From Dipylidium caninum (lineage: Eukaryota > Platyhelminthes > Cestoda > Cyclophyllidea > Dipylidiidae): a DNA stretch of 25,413 nucleotides. Below, one piece after another: positions 11,101-20,060 of the stretch (the stretch's first letter is position 1; every line of letters begins with the position of its first letter). The DNA lies in contig QEYB01000437.1 in the NCBI GenBank assembly GCA_017562135.1, positions 1 to 25,413 on the forward strand. Direction: 5' to 3'. A model generated the notes under the pieces. It saw only the letters and a program-made list of their open reading frames with translations. It was not told the origin of the DNA and ran no database searches. Made by a program: the position numbers and the translations under genes.

Positions 11101-12764
11101 CCGAAACCGCACGCGCAGATGCCGACAACGAGGCCGCGGTGTTTGGGGAACCACTGAAATGGACAGTCCGATGGCGGGTGTTGAGTATGCACCCAAGGGC
11201 GCACGGATGGGCGGTAAACCACGAATGAGGGATGAATGACGCGGAAAGTGGCCACATGCGAGAATGGAGGGGAGGACTGGCGTCCGGTGGACAGAGCGAC
11301 GTGTGTGAGTGTGTCATGGATGGCTGACAAGAGCTTGACAGGTTGACGGGCGGGTGAATGGGCGGGCGAGGTGGTTCAACTCACCGAGGCGGCATTTGCG
11401 ATGACGATGCCGTAGGAGCCGCCAATTCCCCAGCCCACCATGATGGCGTAGGAGAAGAGCACCGCTCCGAAACCCACTTTGATCGTCCACCCGGTCAGTA
11501 GGATGCCCAGACTGGAGGAAAGAGAAGAGCGTTAGAGCGTTCCTCCGTCTCCGGCTCCGGCAAAGGCTCGTGAGAGACTAAAGAGCGCCGTCTCCAGTGT
11601 CCCGACCGGAGTGGAGGCGGAGAAGTGTGGGAAGAAAGGTGGGCAGATGTGCAGTGGACGCTTTCTAGCCCGGCCACGGCAGCATCGAGCCGCGTCACCG
11701 GCGGAATGGCACCACGCGGTTCCACGCTCCGTTCCCCTTTTGCTGACGTGCATCCCCGTCGGTTGCGTGGTCACTGGCACCGCCTTCAGTTCCACGTCCA
11801 GGGATAACTCGCCTCCGAGCGTGTGCCTCACAGGCGGTGTACCGGCTTCCCGCGGGTTCTGTTACTTGAGCACTCGCAACTGCGCCTGGGTAAACACCGC
11901 CCGAAATTTGTGCTGCCTCAAATTCATCTCACTTCGCTATTTAGTTACTTTGTGTGTGACAAGCGCCTGATTTACGGAGCAATGAGTGTGTCGTTGGAGA
12001 ATGTACTTGGTAATTCTGCACCTTAAACATTTGCCTCCGTTTACCTCCCTGTTGTAGGAGTTAAGGCAAGATGGTCTCTCTCGGCCTCTCCACTGTCCAC
12101 CCGTACGCGAGGTGCCAAGGCTCAGGCGGGTCAGGACGGCCAAAGTGAAGTCGCCAAGCCTCCTGCCCGCGCCTTGTAACTGGCGCAGACGGCCGGTGAC
12201 GAACAAACTGGACCAATCAGCACAGAGGGGTGCTCACTTAAGCCCGGCGCCGGGGGACAGCGGGACTCACGCATTTTTGCTGAGAAGGACAACTACCCGA
12301 ACCCTGGCTCCCCTCCGTCGACCCCCTTCACTCCCCCACGCACGCACCCGGGCGAGAGTGCGTTGGACAAATCGATAAGGGGTGGGAAGAATGCGGTCGA
12401 AAATCGATTAGAGGGTGTTGGGTAGGTGACTCACATGTGAGTGAACCAAGAGAAGAGGAGGAGAGGTCTGCTGCCGACGCGGGGGAGGAGGAGGGCGGTG
12501 AGCGGTGTGGCGATGCCCTGGACGGCGTGGACGCAACAGGAGAGCCAGATGGCCAGGCTGTAGTCCACGGCAGTGTCGGTGTACTTGTGCATGTAGGAGG
12601 TCAGGTAGGGCATCATGTTGGCTAGCAGGGGGAAGGAGTTAGCTAAGGAGGTGGCAAGCTCACTCACCTAGCGTGGCGACGTGGCCGAGGGGCGCGAGCG
12701 CGCAGCAGGCCATGAAGACAGCGACGTAGCCCTGCAACGCCTCCCAAGTGCAGCGTCGGTACAT
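8157..12764 (-). CDS. MFS transporter, OFA / pyruvate-carrier-like, 10 exons, complete
   Basis: The predicted product is a 12-helix plasma- or organelle-membrane carrier for small carboxylates. The substrate is inferred from family only. Exons in transcript order are 12668-12764, 12435-12621, 11385-11511, 11023-11153, 10530-10650, 9850-10065, 9249-9371, 8743-8961, 8499-8598 and 8157-8245. They sum to 1410 nt, giving 469 residues plus TGA. Every junction keeps phase and all introns are GT-AG. The start is the ATG at 12764, followed by MYRRCTWEAL and helix 1. Family marks are NMMPYL at the end of helix 1 (about residues 34-39), GWGIGGSYG in helix 4, WFPKHRG at 138-144 followed by a glycine-rich helix 5, a central polar loop at about 214-270, GQKSIPDDRYL opening the second half, GAFFNTAARIAWG in helix 8, and SAFTPGSIIGAL in helix 11. 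The C-terminal tail is short and basic (SWRRFKKNT). The exon 6 acceptor is the least certain junction, because only GAG|GAC at 10065 fits the phase. The gene runs divergently from the MSL1-like gene. Confidence 0.93.
8288..8311. repeat. G-runs in the last transporter intron
   Basis: Three G-blocks (3, 9 and 9 nt) lie in the intron between exons 9 and 10 of the transporter. On the transcribed (minus) sense they are C-runs about 45 nt upstream of the exon 10 acceptor, where they could act as a pyrimidine-rich stretch. Confidence 0.8.
10087..10180. repeat. Two GT/TG dinucleotide repeats in transporter intron 5
   Basis: (GT)n occupies 10087-10103 and (TG)n occupies 10159-10180. In the sense of the gene these are CA repeats just upstream of exon 6. 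The first ends in CCCAG, an attractive-looking acceptor that is out of phase with exon 5. Confidence 0.88.
10318..10333. repeat. Poly-C homopolymer, 16 nt
   Basis: A run of 16 C in the same transporter intron as the GT repeats. A G-run of nine at 10461-10469 lies in the same intron. Confidence 0.88.
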
Positions 12765-12821
12765 GGCGGATGGTGGCGGGACGGCGGATCCGCGTTGAGT
12801 ATGGTGCTTCTGTCACCAGAG

Positions 12822-12829
12822 CTTTTATA
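12822..12829 (-). promoter_or_regulatory. TATA-box-like element upstream of the transporter start
   Basis: On the minus strand this reads TATAAAAG, 58-65 nt upstream of the transporter ATG. A start of transcription about 30 nt downstream would leave a 5' leader of roughly 30 nt. The position fits a core promoter, but there is no transcript evidence here, and a spliced-leader 5' end would make the element less relevant. Confidence 0.4.
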
Positions 12830-12848
12830 CTAGCGTCAATCCCCTATT

Positions 12849-12894
12849 TGTGTATATATATGTGTATGTGTGTGCGTGTGTGTGTGTGTGTGTG
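12849..12894. repeat. Compound GT/TA microsatellite upstream of the transporter
   Basis: TGTATATATATGTGTATGTG is followed by a longer run of GT units. It lies 20-70 nt upstream of the TATA-like element on the minus strand, within the likely promoter region. Confidence 0.88.
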
Positions 12895-14560
12895 CATCTG
12901 CGCTATTCTGTGTGTGATTAACGACTTGCGCGGTCATAAACACTTCGACAAAAGATATCCGTTTCGTAGTGGAGGCATCTTGACCATGGAGACACTCGCA
13001 GTGTTGTCTGCATTCAACGTTTCAGTCGATTTCCGCCTACGTGCAAGTCGCTGTTTGCGTCGAGGCAGTTGGTTCGTACTGCTTGCGAGTTAATTCCCTC
13101 CATTCCATCTTCCCGACACCCCCTCGGCTGGCTGTCTCAGTGGTGACAGCGTGTGCTTCTAGCCAGAATCCTCGAAAAATGTGTCACCTCGATGAACTTG
13201 AGTCCGCGACGATGACGCCTTCCCGACTTCTCGTCTTTGTCGTTAGGCAGCTTTGTGTTTGGAAAAGCAGGAGGAGGAGGAGAAGGAGGCACAAGCTACT
13301 TCGGGCTTAGCATCCATGACCTGGTTGCCAGTGTGATAACGTAAACAGGAAGTGGGATGCGATCATTGTCAAATCAGTCAAACAGGCAGTCTGATATACT
13401 GTCGTGATGGCGCAAATTAGGCGGCCTTCTAGTTGTGTTTTAGTGAAGGACTCCACCACTTCGCCACCACGTAATTTGCTCGGCTTAGGCACCATGGTGG
13501 CAATCGGGAGGAAGACAAGTTCCCCGCGTAGCTTTTGGGGTTTCGTGGAGCTCTCCATAGCCATGAGCCGCATCACTTGGACAACTCGAGTCCGTCGGGG
13601 ATGGAAAATACTCTGTTTCAACCAAATAATTTGCGGGATTTGTCCTTATCGAAGTATGTTTCTGTGCCTGAGCACATCATTATCAACCTTGTTTTAAGAG
13701 ATTGCGTTGAGATGAATTATGTAGCGAAATCCGGAAAAAAGTCTCTTGTGGTGAATTATGACAGAAAATAGAACGAATTATTCAGAAAATGGGCAGAGTA
13801 GGTTTAGGTTCAACTCTCGGTCCTACAATGGATATCAAAAAGGGGCCTGCGGCATTCAATGAACCGTTCGAAGGTAGACTTGCCTTTCGTAAAACAAGAT
13901 ATGAAGAGTGCGGGGAGAAGACGAAGGCTGAGGTGCGAACTATGTGCAAGCTCAGAGGAGAGGCTGAGGTACAAGCGTTAAAACGCGCTTTGACAGCCCT
14001 TAAAATGCGGCAACCCGTGCGAAGTGGGGAAGAGAAATGGAGCGGGAATTGAGTTGCGAAGGTACTAAAGTATCTTGTGGCCACACACACCCCCAAAGGA
14101 AAGCGTAAATGGCGTTAGCGTATATTCCGCTTTGGTTCCGGCGAATAAGATTAGGAGACACGAATGTTGGAGCTAACTCGCCGCGCTACTGCTAATATCA
14201 CTAATATTAAACTAAAAATGTGTTTTAAATTTAAAATTGCGTCATAAAAAAATTAAAATTTGGACGGATTAGATTGTAAAGCACAATAACTATGGGCATT
14301 ATCATAGATGACCAATTTGTTCGAATGCATCATTTGGAGACCCAAATCCTTGCGCCATTTTTCCTTCTTTGCCTTCTGTCGGAGGCTTGTGGGTCCGTGG
14401 GCGCGTTCGCGTGGGTTAGAACTTGAACTATGCCAACAGTTATCGCTCGAATGCACGTACACTCCTTACGTTCATCCAAAACTTATTTAACGGAAAAAAA
14501 GGTTTGGAATTTATCGCATGTCTTCAATGTGTCTACCTAAATGTCCGTTCTAATATTTTT

Positions 14561-14569
14561 CGCATTCAG
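14561..14569 (+). other. Splice acceptor (cis or spliced-leader) before the MSL1-like start
   Basis: A T-rich tract ends in CGCATTCAG at 14569, and the first in-frame ATG of the MSL1-like frame follows 15 nt later. No upstream exon with a matching phase could be found. Flatworms commonly trans-splice a short leader just ahead of the start codon, so this may be a trans-splice acceptor. An ordinary intron with a missed first exon is equally possible. Confidence 0.35.
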
Positions 14570-16004
14570 CAATTACATACCGAAATGTTGGCCCAAAAAA
14601 TAGTCAGCATCCTCCCCAGATCTTCGATGCCTAGGCCGGTCCTTCGGAGCTTCGTCATCGAATGTAATGTAGACAGGGAGTCGGCGGGTAGGTCAAAACT
14701 TCCTGTATTATAATTTTTCAGATGTGTTCTGACTTACGTTATTTTTCAATAGGGTCCATCCCTTTATCGTGTCTTACGCGCGCTGCAGAACGTCTACCTG
14801 GTATTGTGAAACGTACTTGCAGTCCCTCACCCCTCTTTCACAAAGCTTCCTCTATACATCAGCCCTTAGCCCAATCTGAGGCTGATAAACAACGATTGCA
14901 TGACAGCTGTCGCCGAGTCTCGCCGAACGCCATTATAATGGGCATGTCAGCATCGCAGGAAAATACTCCACCTCTGAAGCGTCAAGCTGTATGTGTCGAA
15001 ACAATTGCCAGTGTTCCCGTTCAGCATGGAGCCGTTAATCAACGTCGTAACACCGAATCCCGTGTCCTGAGGCCTAGGGCTGCTTATCATTCCTGGAATC
15101 AGCGTGCTTCGTCCAGGCTAACATCTCCCCTGAATCAAGTTAACTCCACTAAATTGACTTCTCCCTACCTCTTATCGTCCTCTAAATACCCACCATCCCA
15201 CTTTGATGCACGATCCCTCATCGTCAAAGATAATTGGCCGCAAGAGCAGATCGAAGGTAAGTTGTTTTCGCTCCCTTGCATACCCTCTTTTGGTTTGGTT
15301 AAATCTATTTCTGATCGTGGTAGTCCCTTCCTGGCGAGTCAATGATATAATTGCTGATCAGTACAGTGAGGAAGCGGGTACAACCCGGATTCTGCGATCA
15401 CGTAATTCCCAGTCAGTTCGCGTTCAGCTCCCGAAAAGATCTCGTTCCTCACGAGACGTGGATCCTGATGACCATGAAGACACCTCAAATGAGGCTTATA
15501 TGCTTCGTCATGCCCGTCTGGAAGCTGAAGAAATAAAACGCGAAAGACTGTTCGATCAGCGTATCGCTGAGGAGGAACTTAAATTGCGAATTGAGCGAAG
15601 GGAGCGTGAGAGCTGGGTATGTTCTGTTGTCGGCTAAGGTATCCTTTTCCCTTCGTCTATTTTTAATCTTACTTTTTTTAGCGAAAGCGGCAAACCACGC
15701 GTGTTGACAGCTTTACGGATATCGACCCTGGACGCTTCATGCCGACAAGTTTGGTAGAACCACTCAGCAAATGTGCGTTTTCTTATCCTACAGTTTACTT
15801 TGTTAATGGAGGGTTTTTCATATTTACGGTTCCATTTTTAGTAAAATACATTCACGTTCGTGATGAAATTCCAGTTATTGCTTTCGGAGTTAGGGTTCCC
15901 AAGCCGAAATTTGGGTGAGTTTATAATTTTTTTTTCTTTTGTTAAAATAATATTTCTCAATTAAACCCTTTTTTTATGACTGTAGGTCATTCTCGTTGTC
16001 GTGA
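14570..16004 (+). CDS. MSL1: MSL1-like protein with PEHE domain (MSL/MOF acetyltransferase scaffold), 6 exons
   Basis: In the known family, MSL1 is the nuclear scaffold whose C-terminal PEHE region binds the histone H4K16 acetyltransferase MOF and MSL3. Exons are 14570-14687, 14753-15256, 15324-15616, 15682-15772, 15842-15914 and 15986-16004, with stop TGA at 16002-16004. All introns are GT-AG and all phases agree. From the first in-frame ATG (14585) the product is 360 residues. Residues 1-200 are Ser/Pro/Arg-rich and look disordered. From about 201 come IEVPSWR, DTSNEAYMLRHARLEAEE, a charged helix with an RIAEEELKLRIERRERE-type stretch (about 267-299), RDEIPVIAFGVRVPKPKFG, and the end SFSLS. 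These match MSL1 in order: EVPSWR, the RHAKLELDEKRRKRW-like helix, PVVAFGRPLPK and FELPW. The EVPSWR match across intron 2 fixes that acceptor. No N-terminal MSL2-binding coiled coil was recognised, so the 5' end may be incomplete. KANSL1 also has a PEHE domain but is a poorer match. Confidence 0.9.
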
Positions 16005-18496
16005 CGTGTCATTAGACTGTTTATATACCTTGAGACGTCCACGGTAATTGAAGCTGCCTTCTTCCTCTCGAAGGGCTTCGAAGGTGGGATGCTCTGTCCC
16101 CTGGCGTGTACTATTTCAATCAGCTTTTATTCCCCTCCGCCACGTTAGATGTCAACTCATTCCGATCTCTACCCTTTTCTCCTGTCATTTCCCATTTTTG
16201 TTTTAACGATTCAGATGTACATGCTTGCGTAAATTTATTTTGAACCCACAAGTGGATCAATTTATTATCGCCCTATTTTGATGCAAGTATTTTCAGACTC
16301 CTTTCCGGTATGGAATTCCTCTGCTCTCCCTGCCGCAGACTAGTTTCGGAGCGCGAAATCAGCCTCCTCCCAGCCATGCGCGCCATGCTATGAATCACGT
16401 ACGCAACTACATAATTGGGTGATTATCCGTCCCAAGGCTTTCCTAGTTTGTTTCTTATTTTGGGATTGGCTGCCTCAAGGTTGCTGCCAATAAGCGTCTG
16501 AAAGCCACTAGTGCTTCCCTTTTGCTATTCCTGTTGTAGTGCAGTCTACCGAGTCGGTATTTCATCCGCAGTAAGTAGGATGAGTAGGAGAGATGGAGAG
16601 ACTGTGCAGTGGTTGTAGACTAGGTTGTACGCGGACTAAACTCGTAGATGCTTCCTTTTTCTCAACGGAGAGTTGCTTGGTTTGCGGTGTTAAAACGAGT
16701 GTGAACGAGACTTTGGTTCTTATGAGGCCTTATGATTTTCTCCTTTGAATTTCTTGCCCATAATCTTTGCAGGTCCGGTAAGTGCGGCTTTCCCTCCCGT
16801 CCGCAAGCGTGTTCCCGCTTCCCCCCATTGAGCCGAACTCGAGTGGGCGCTGAATGGCCACTAGCAATAATTCCTACTTAAATTTGTGAGTAGCGCGTCT
16901 CTTATTTACAAGTGAATCCAGTTTGGGCAGATGTTTCCATTCCCACCCGCTCTTGCCGATAGCTATTTTGGTTCACGGCGTAGGCTCTTATTTTGCGATA
17001 TCGCTTACATCGCCTGAAGGGGACTCCAATACTAAAAGGCTTTGCGCCAGGCTTCTACTTATTTTGGATTACCAGCTGCTGTGGTCTTTGTCTTGTCCAC
17101 AGTTTGGGTGAACAAGGAGCCCGTGCTGTTTGACGATGCCGGCGGTGGGCCCAGTTAACATCTCAATGTTAACAATCTGATCTGTCTACAACTTCGGTGC
17201 CGAATACAAAGTTGCTTCTCCTCCCCTACTCATTTCAGGTCATTATTCTCTCGCCTTTATGTTGCCCTTGTTCCTGCATCTTCGAGTGCTGAGTTGTATG
17301 GCCCTGCAGGCTACTCTCATCAAGGAATTGTGGCTTCGCCACATTCCAGGTGTATGAAATGTTCTTTCCCTTTGCGTGTGTGAAGACCTCTTGTGAGAAG
17401 GGTTCTGTTATTAACTCGAAATCACTAGTTAGGAGTTGTTCGTATATTTCGGTTGAGTAAACTTTAACTTGTCCATGAAAAAGCTTTTCCCCACCACATT
17501 CAAGTGGCGTAATACAGACTGAGTCGACTAATCTGCACCTTTGTTCAGTGGAAGTTGAGCATACGGCGGACCGGGGGGAGGTGGCGGGTCCGTGAGAGGC
17601 GCACTGGAAGAGACCGGCCACCATTCTACTCCCTTCGCCTAAGTCTACCTCGTTGATTCCCAGGTGAATGCCTCGGTCGTGTTGCTGCGCGGATCACTTC
17701 ACATCTCCAAAGCGCATAGTCTCGTGCGCTCTTTGAGTACATGAATCTCGACGGCAGAACGGCAACCTCAGGTGGCACAGGGAACGAAGAGGCCACGGAG
17801 GGAGTGTAGAGCCACGTTTTCGGTTTCCTCTCCATTCAGCGGTTCCCCAATCGGTGGGCGAATTCACCCGTTAGACGATGAAGTGGGTGCTATTTCGTTT
17901 TACCTGTCTCCGGCGGCACTCTCCTCTGTGCATTTGATTTAATTATGCGGAGCAGATCTTGTCGCCTGTCTGCAGTCTTCTTTTGACGAGGTGATGTCGC
18001 CCCCATTTCCGACATCGTTCTTTGAGTGCGGTCTGTTGACTGACACGTCAGTAGCAGCGGTGATTTACGTCAGAGGAGGAATGTCTGCGTCTCTCAGCTC
18101 CCCTCGCATCAGTCTCCGGAGGACTTTGACGCTGCTGGCTGTTGTCAAGGCGGCGGGAGACGTGGATGATGACGAAGGTGGCTTGTCACGCCTTCTCGCC
18201 GTGCCGTGTGGCCTCGCGAAGCCTCACGCCGTCACACGTCTGGGGTCATTTATGGCTAGACTTCACCTCTCTCCTCCTCCTTCCCCTCCTGCCGTTGTGT
18301 TGCCTCATCGAGGTGAAGCTTGTCAACCCGCCTTTGGGTCGCTTGCAGGTGCACTCAGTTTTGTCAGGCCGCTCACAAAGACAGTTGTGACAAGGCTGTC
18401 TTGGTGCTCTCTTCCGACGCTCCGCAGGGCTACGTGATGCCAGCGCGGCGGACGCGGAGGCCGCTTCGCCTCTGTGGTCAGGGCAACCGGGGTGGA

Positions 18497-18508
18497 GGGG
18501 GGGGGGGG
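18497..18508. repeat. Poly-G homopolymer, 12 nt, followed by A6
   Basis: Twelve G then six A in an otherwise G-rich stretch. No function is evident. Confidence 0.85.
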
Positions 18509-19603
18509 AAAAAACACTTCAGGTCCGAGCGGCACTCGATGAGGATTCCCAGGGGGAGAAGAGGGGGGCGAATGGCGCACGGAAGGGATGGACACACTGG
18601 CCTCGACCGCAGACGGTGTTCTGTGGACTCTCGGCTCCCCATCGGGGCGTGAGACTGAGTGGAGAAAAAAAATGGAAATTCCAAGGCGTGAAGCCTCAAA
18701 GAGCGGATGGTTTGACCACGACGTGGGAGCCCGTCCAATGTTCCACGACGAGGCTGTCAGTGACGAGGACGGACGCGGCTGATCTCCCTGCTGGTCGTCG
18801 TGGAAGCGCCGACTCTCCCCCACGAGATGCCCGCATTGGAGCAGGTGGAGGTGTTCGTCTCCCCTTCGAACGGGAGTCCTTTGCGGTTTGGTCAAACACA
18901 GAGGCGCCTGCGCCCGCTCCCCGCGTCATCCACTCTCCCCTACCGCCCCTGTCCCCCCTCCTCCCTCGCAATGGCCTTTGCCCTCGGTGGAGGGAGTCGA
19001 GCGGTGGATTTGTTGACACCTGAGAGCAGAAAGTAAGGCGAGAATGTGGAAGCGTCCCTTCTCCACGAAGGGTGGACTTCGGTGTGACAATGCGGTGCTG
19101 GGGCCGCTCCCGGCCAGGCCATAGGCCCAGCGGCACCGGAAGGCCGAGTGCAACAGGCGTTAGAGACGAGGGCTCGGCTGCCCCGTGCCTTCGCCTGAGA
19201 GGCTCGTCGCCTGGCGGTTGACTCGCCTCACGAGGCGAGGGAGGCGGGTGCGGTGGGGGTGTGGCGAGGCCACGTTTTGGCGGGTTTGACGTAAATTTCT
19301 GCGTGTGATGGCCTGATGTCACTCCCGGAGCCACGGCTCAGGCGGTTTGGCTCGTAAAGGGTGCTCTCACGCAACACTCTCGACGGGTTTGTCTAGTCTG
19401 ACTGGGGTGGGCGTGGCTGGGGGCGAAAGGGGCGGAGGAGGACCGAGAGTTTTGCGGCTGCCTTTGCAAAGCTAACGTCAAAGTCTCAAATTATGCATCA
19501 GGCATATCGGAGACGAGCTAGCAAGCCATATGCGTCTAAGTAATTGGCTCCTAAGCCGCGATTTTGAGATTGGACTGGGGAGCACTGAGTGCCGCTGACT
19601 GTA

Positions 19604-19629
19604 CTACTCAAATGGGTGCATTTGAGTAG
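19604..19629. repeat. Perfect inverted repeat, 11-bp stem, 4-nt loop
   Basis: CTACTCAAATG, loop GGTG, then CATTTGAGTAG. All eleven positions pair. It lies about 80 nt upstream of the GCLM-like frame. It could be a hairpin in RNA, a palindromic protein-binding site or a remnant of a mobile element end. No flanking direct repeat was seen. Confidence 0.8.
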
Positions 19630-19706
19630 CATGTGTGAATGCCTCACAAGATCAAGAGACTATTTGCATTGCTTGCGACAAGCACAGAGACATGATTCGT
19701 GAATAA

Positions 19707-20060
19707 GAACGCAGTAACGTTATCGTATCTGCTAAACTTTTTCTTTTTACCGATGATCACGGCTCCATTAGGCAAGCTGTCAATAAGACACTAGATCGTC
19801 TAGGTCTGGAAGACATGGAAACTTTGATCGTTACACTCTCGCCTGAACTTTCGCGGGGTGCTCTTGTTGACCATCCAACTTGCAGGGGCCTTCCATGGGC
19901 TCGAATTCCACAGAATACTGCTTCTAGTCTCCTCAAGATTCGGTCCGTTTTGGAGAAATTCGTTGAGCGCAATAAAATTTTTAGGCTGGGCGTCAGTGAC
20001 ATGACTGTCAGCGAAGAGAGGCAGGAGAACATTCGAGGGAGTTTCCCGCTCGTGAAGTGA
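19707..20060 (+). CDS. GCLM: Glutamate-cysteine ligase regulatory subunit, one exon-like fragment
   Basis: GCLM binds the catalytic subunit GCLC in the cytosol and tunes the first, rate-limiting step of glutathione synthesis. It has an aldo-keto-reductase-like barrel fold. The frame is open from 19707 to the TGA at 20058-20060. It contains VSAKLFLF (about 19725-19748), a helix with QAVNKTLDRLGLEDMETLIV, then LLKIRSVLEKFVERNKI and FRLGVSDMTVSE. These correspond in order and spacing to the GCLM segments KVSAKLF, the LGV-LDS-VI strand, the helix before KI-AIG, and the GTSDLD strand. The likely acceptor is CAG at 19714, although its pyrimidine tract is poor. The likely donor lies somewhere between 20011 and 20052; the last ten or so residues before the stop do not look like the family and may be intronic. 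The N-terminal part and the C-terminal part (the VKPxxNQVN region) were not found nearby. It may be one exon of a gene with large introns, or a decayed copy. Confidence 0.72.
   Translation, partial: ERSNVIVSAKLFLFTDDHGSIRQAVNKTLDRLGLEDMETLIVTLSPELSRGALVDHPTCRGLPWARIPQNTASSLLKIRSVLEKFVERNKIFRLGVSDMTVSEERQENIRGSFPLVK

Larger units (their letters stand above)
12830..14569. other. Intergenic region between divergent transporter and MSL1-like genes
   Basis: About 1.7 kb with no recognised gene. Open frames of about 100 residues at 13307-13621 (minus), 13404-13697 (plus) and 13782-14096 (minus) show no family I know and lack clear splice-linked partners. One of the plus-strand frames (13789-14052, basic and possibly helical) could hide an upstream exon of the MSL1-like gene, but no phase-compatible donor was found. 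Base composition changes here from GC-rich to AT-rich at about 14180. Confidence 0.55.
16005..19706. other. Non-coding stretch after the MSL1-like gene; no supportable gene
   Basis: The 3' UTR of the MSL1-like gene should start here, but no close AATAAA was seen. A 129-residue minus-strand frame at 17235-17624 has fairly normal amino-acid composition but no recognised domain. The GC-rich segment 17990-19400 carries long overlapping frames on both strands that look like composition artefacts, plus a G12 run at 18497-18508. Exons 5' of the GCLM fragment were looked for here and not found. Confidence 0.55.

Noticed and set aside
18323..19334. Minus-strand frames of 190 and 212 residues as a possible gene upstream of GCLM
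   Set aside because: Pro/Arg/Gly-rich, overlapping plus-strand frames, no domain, and wrong strand to supply GCLM exons.
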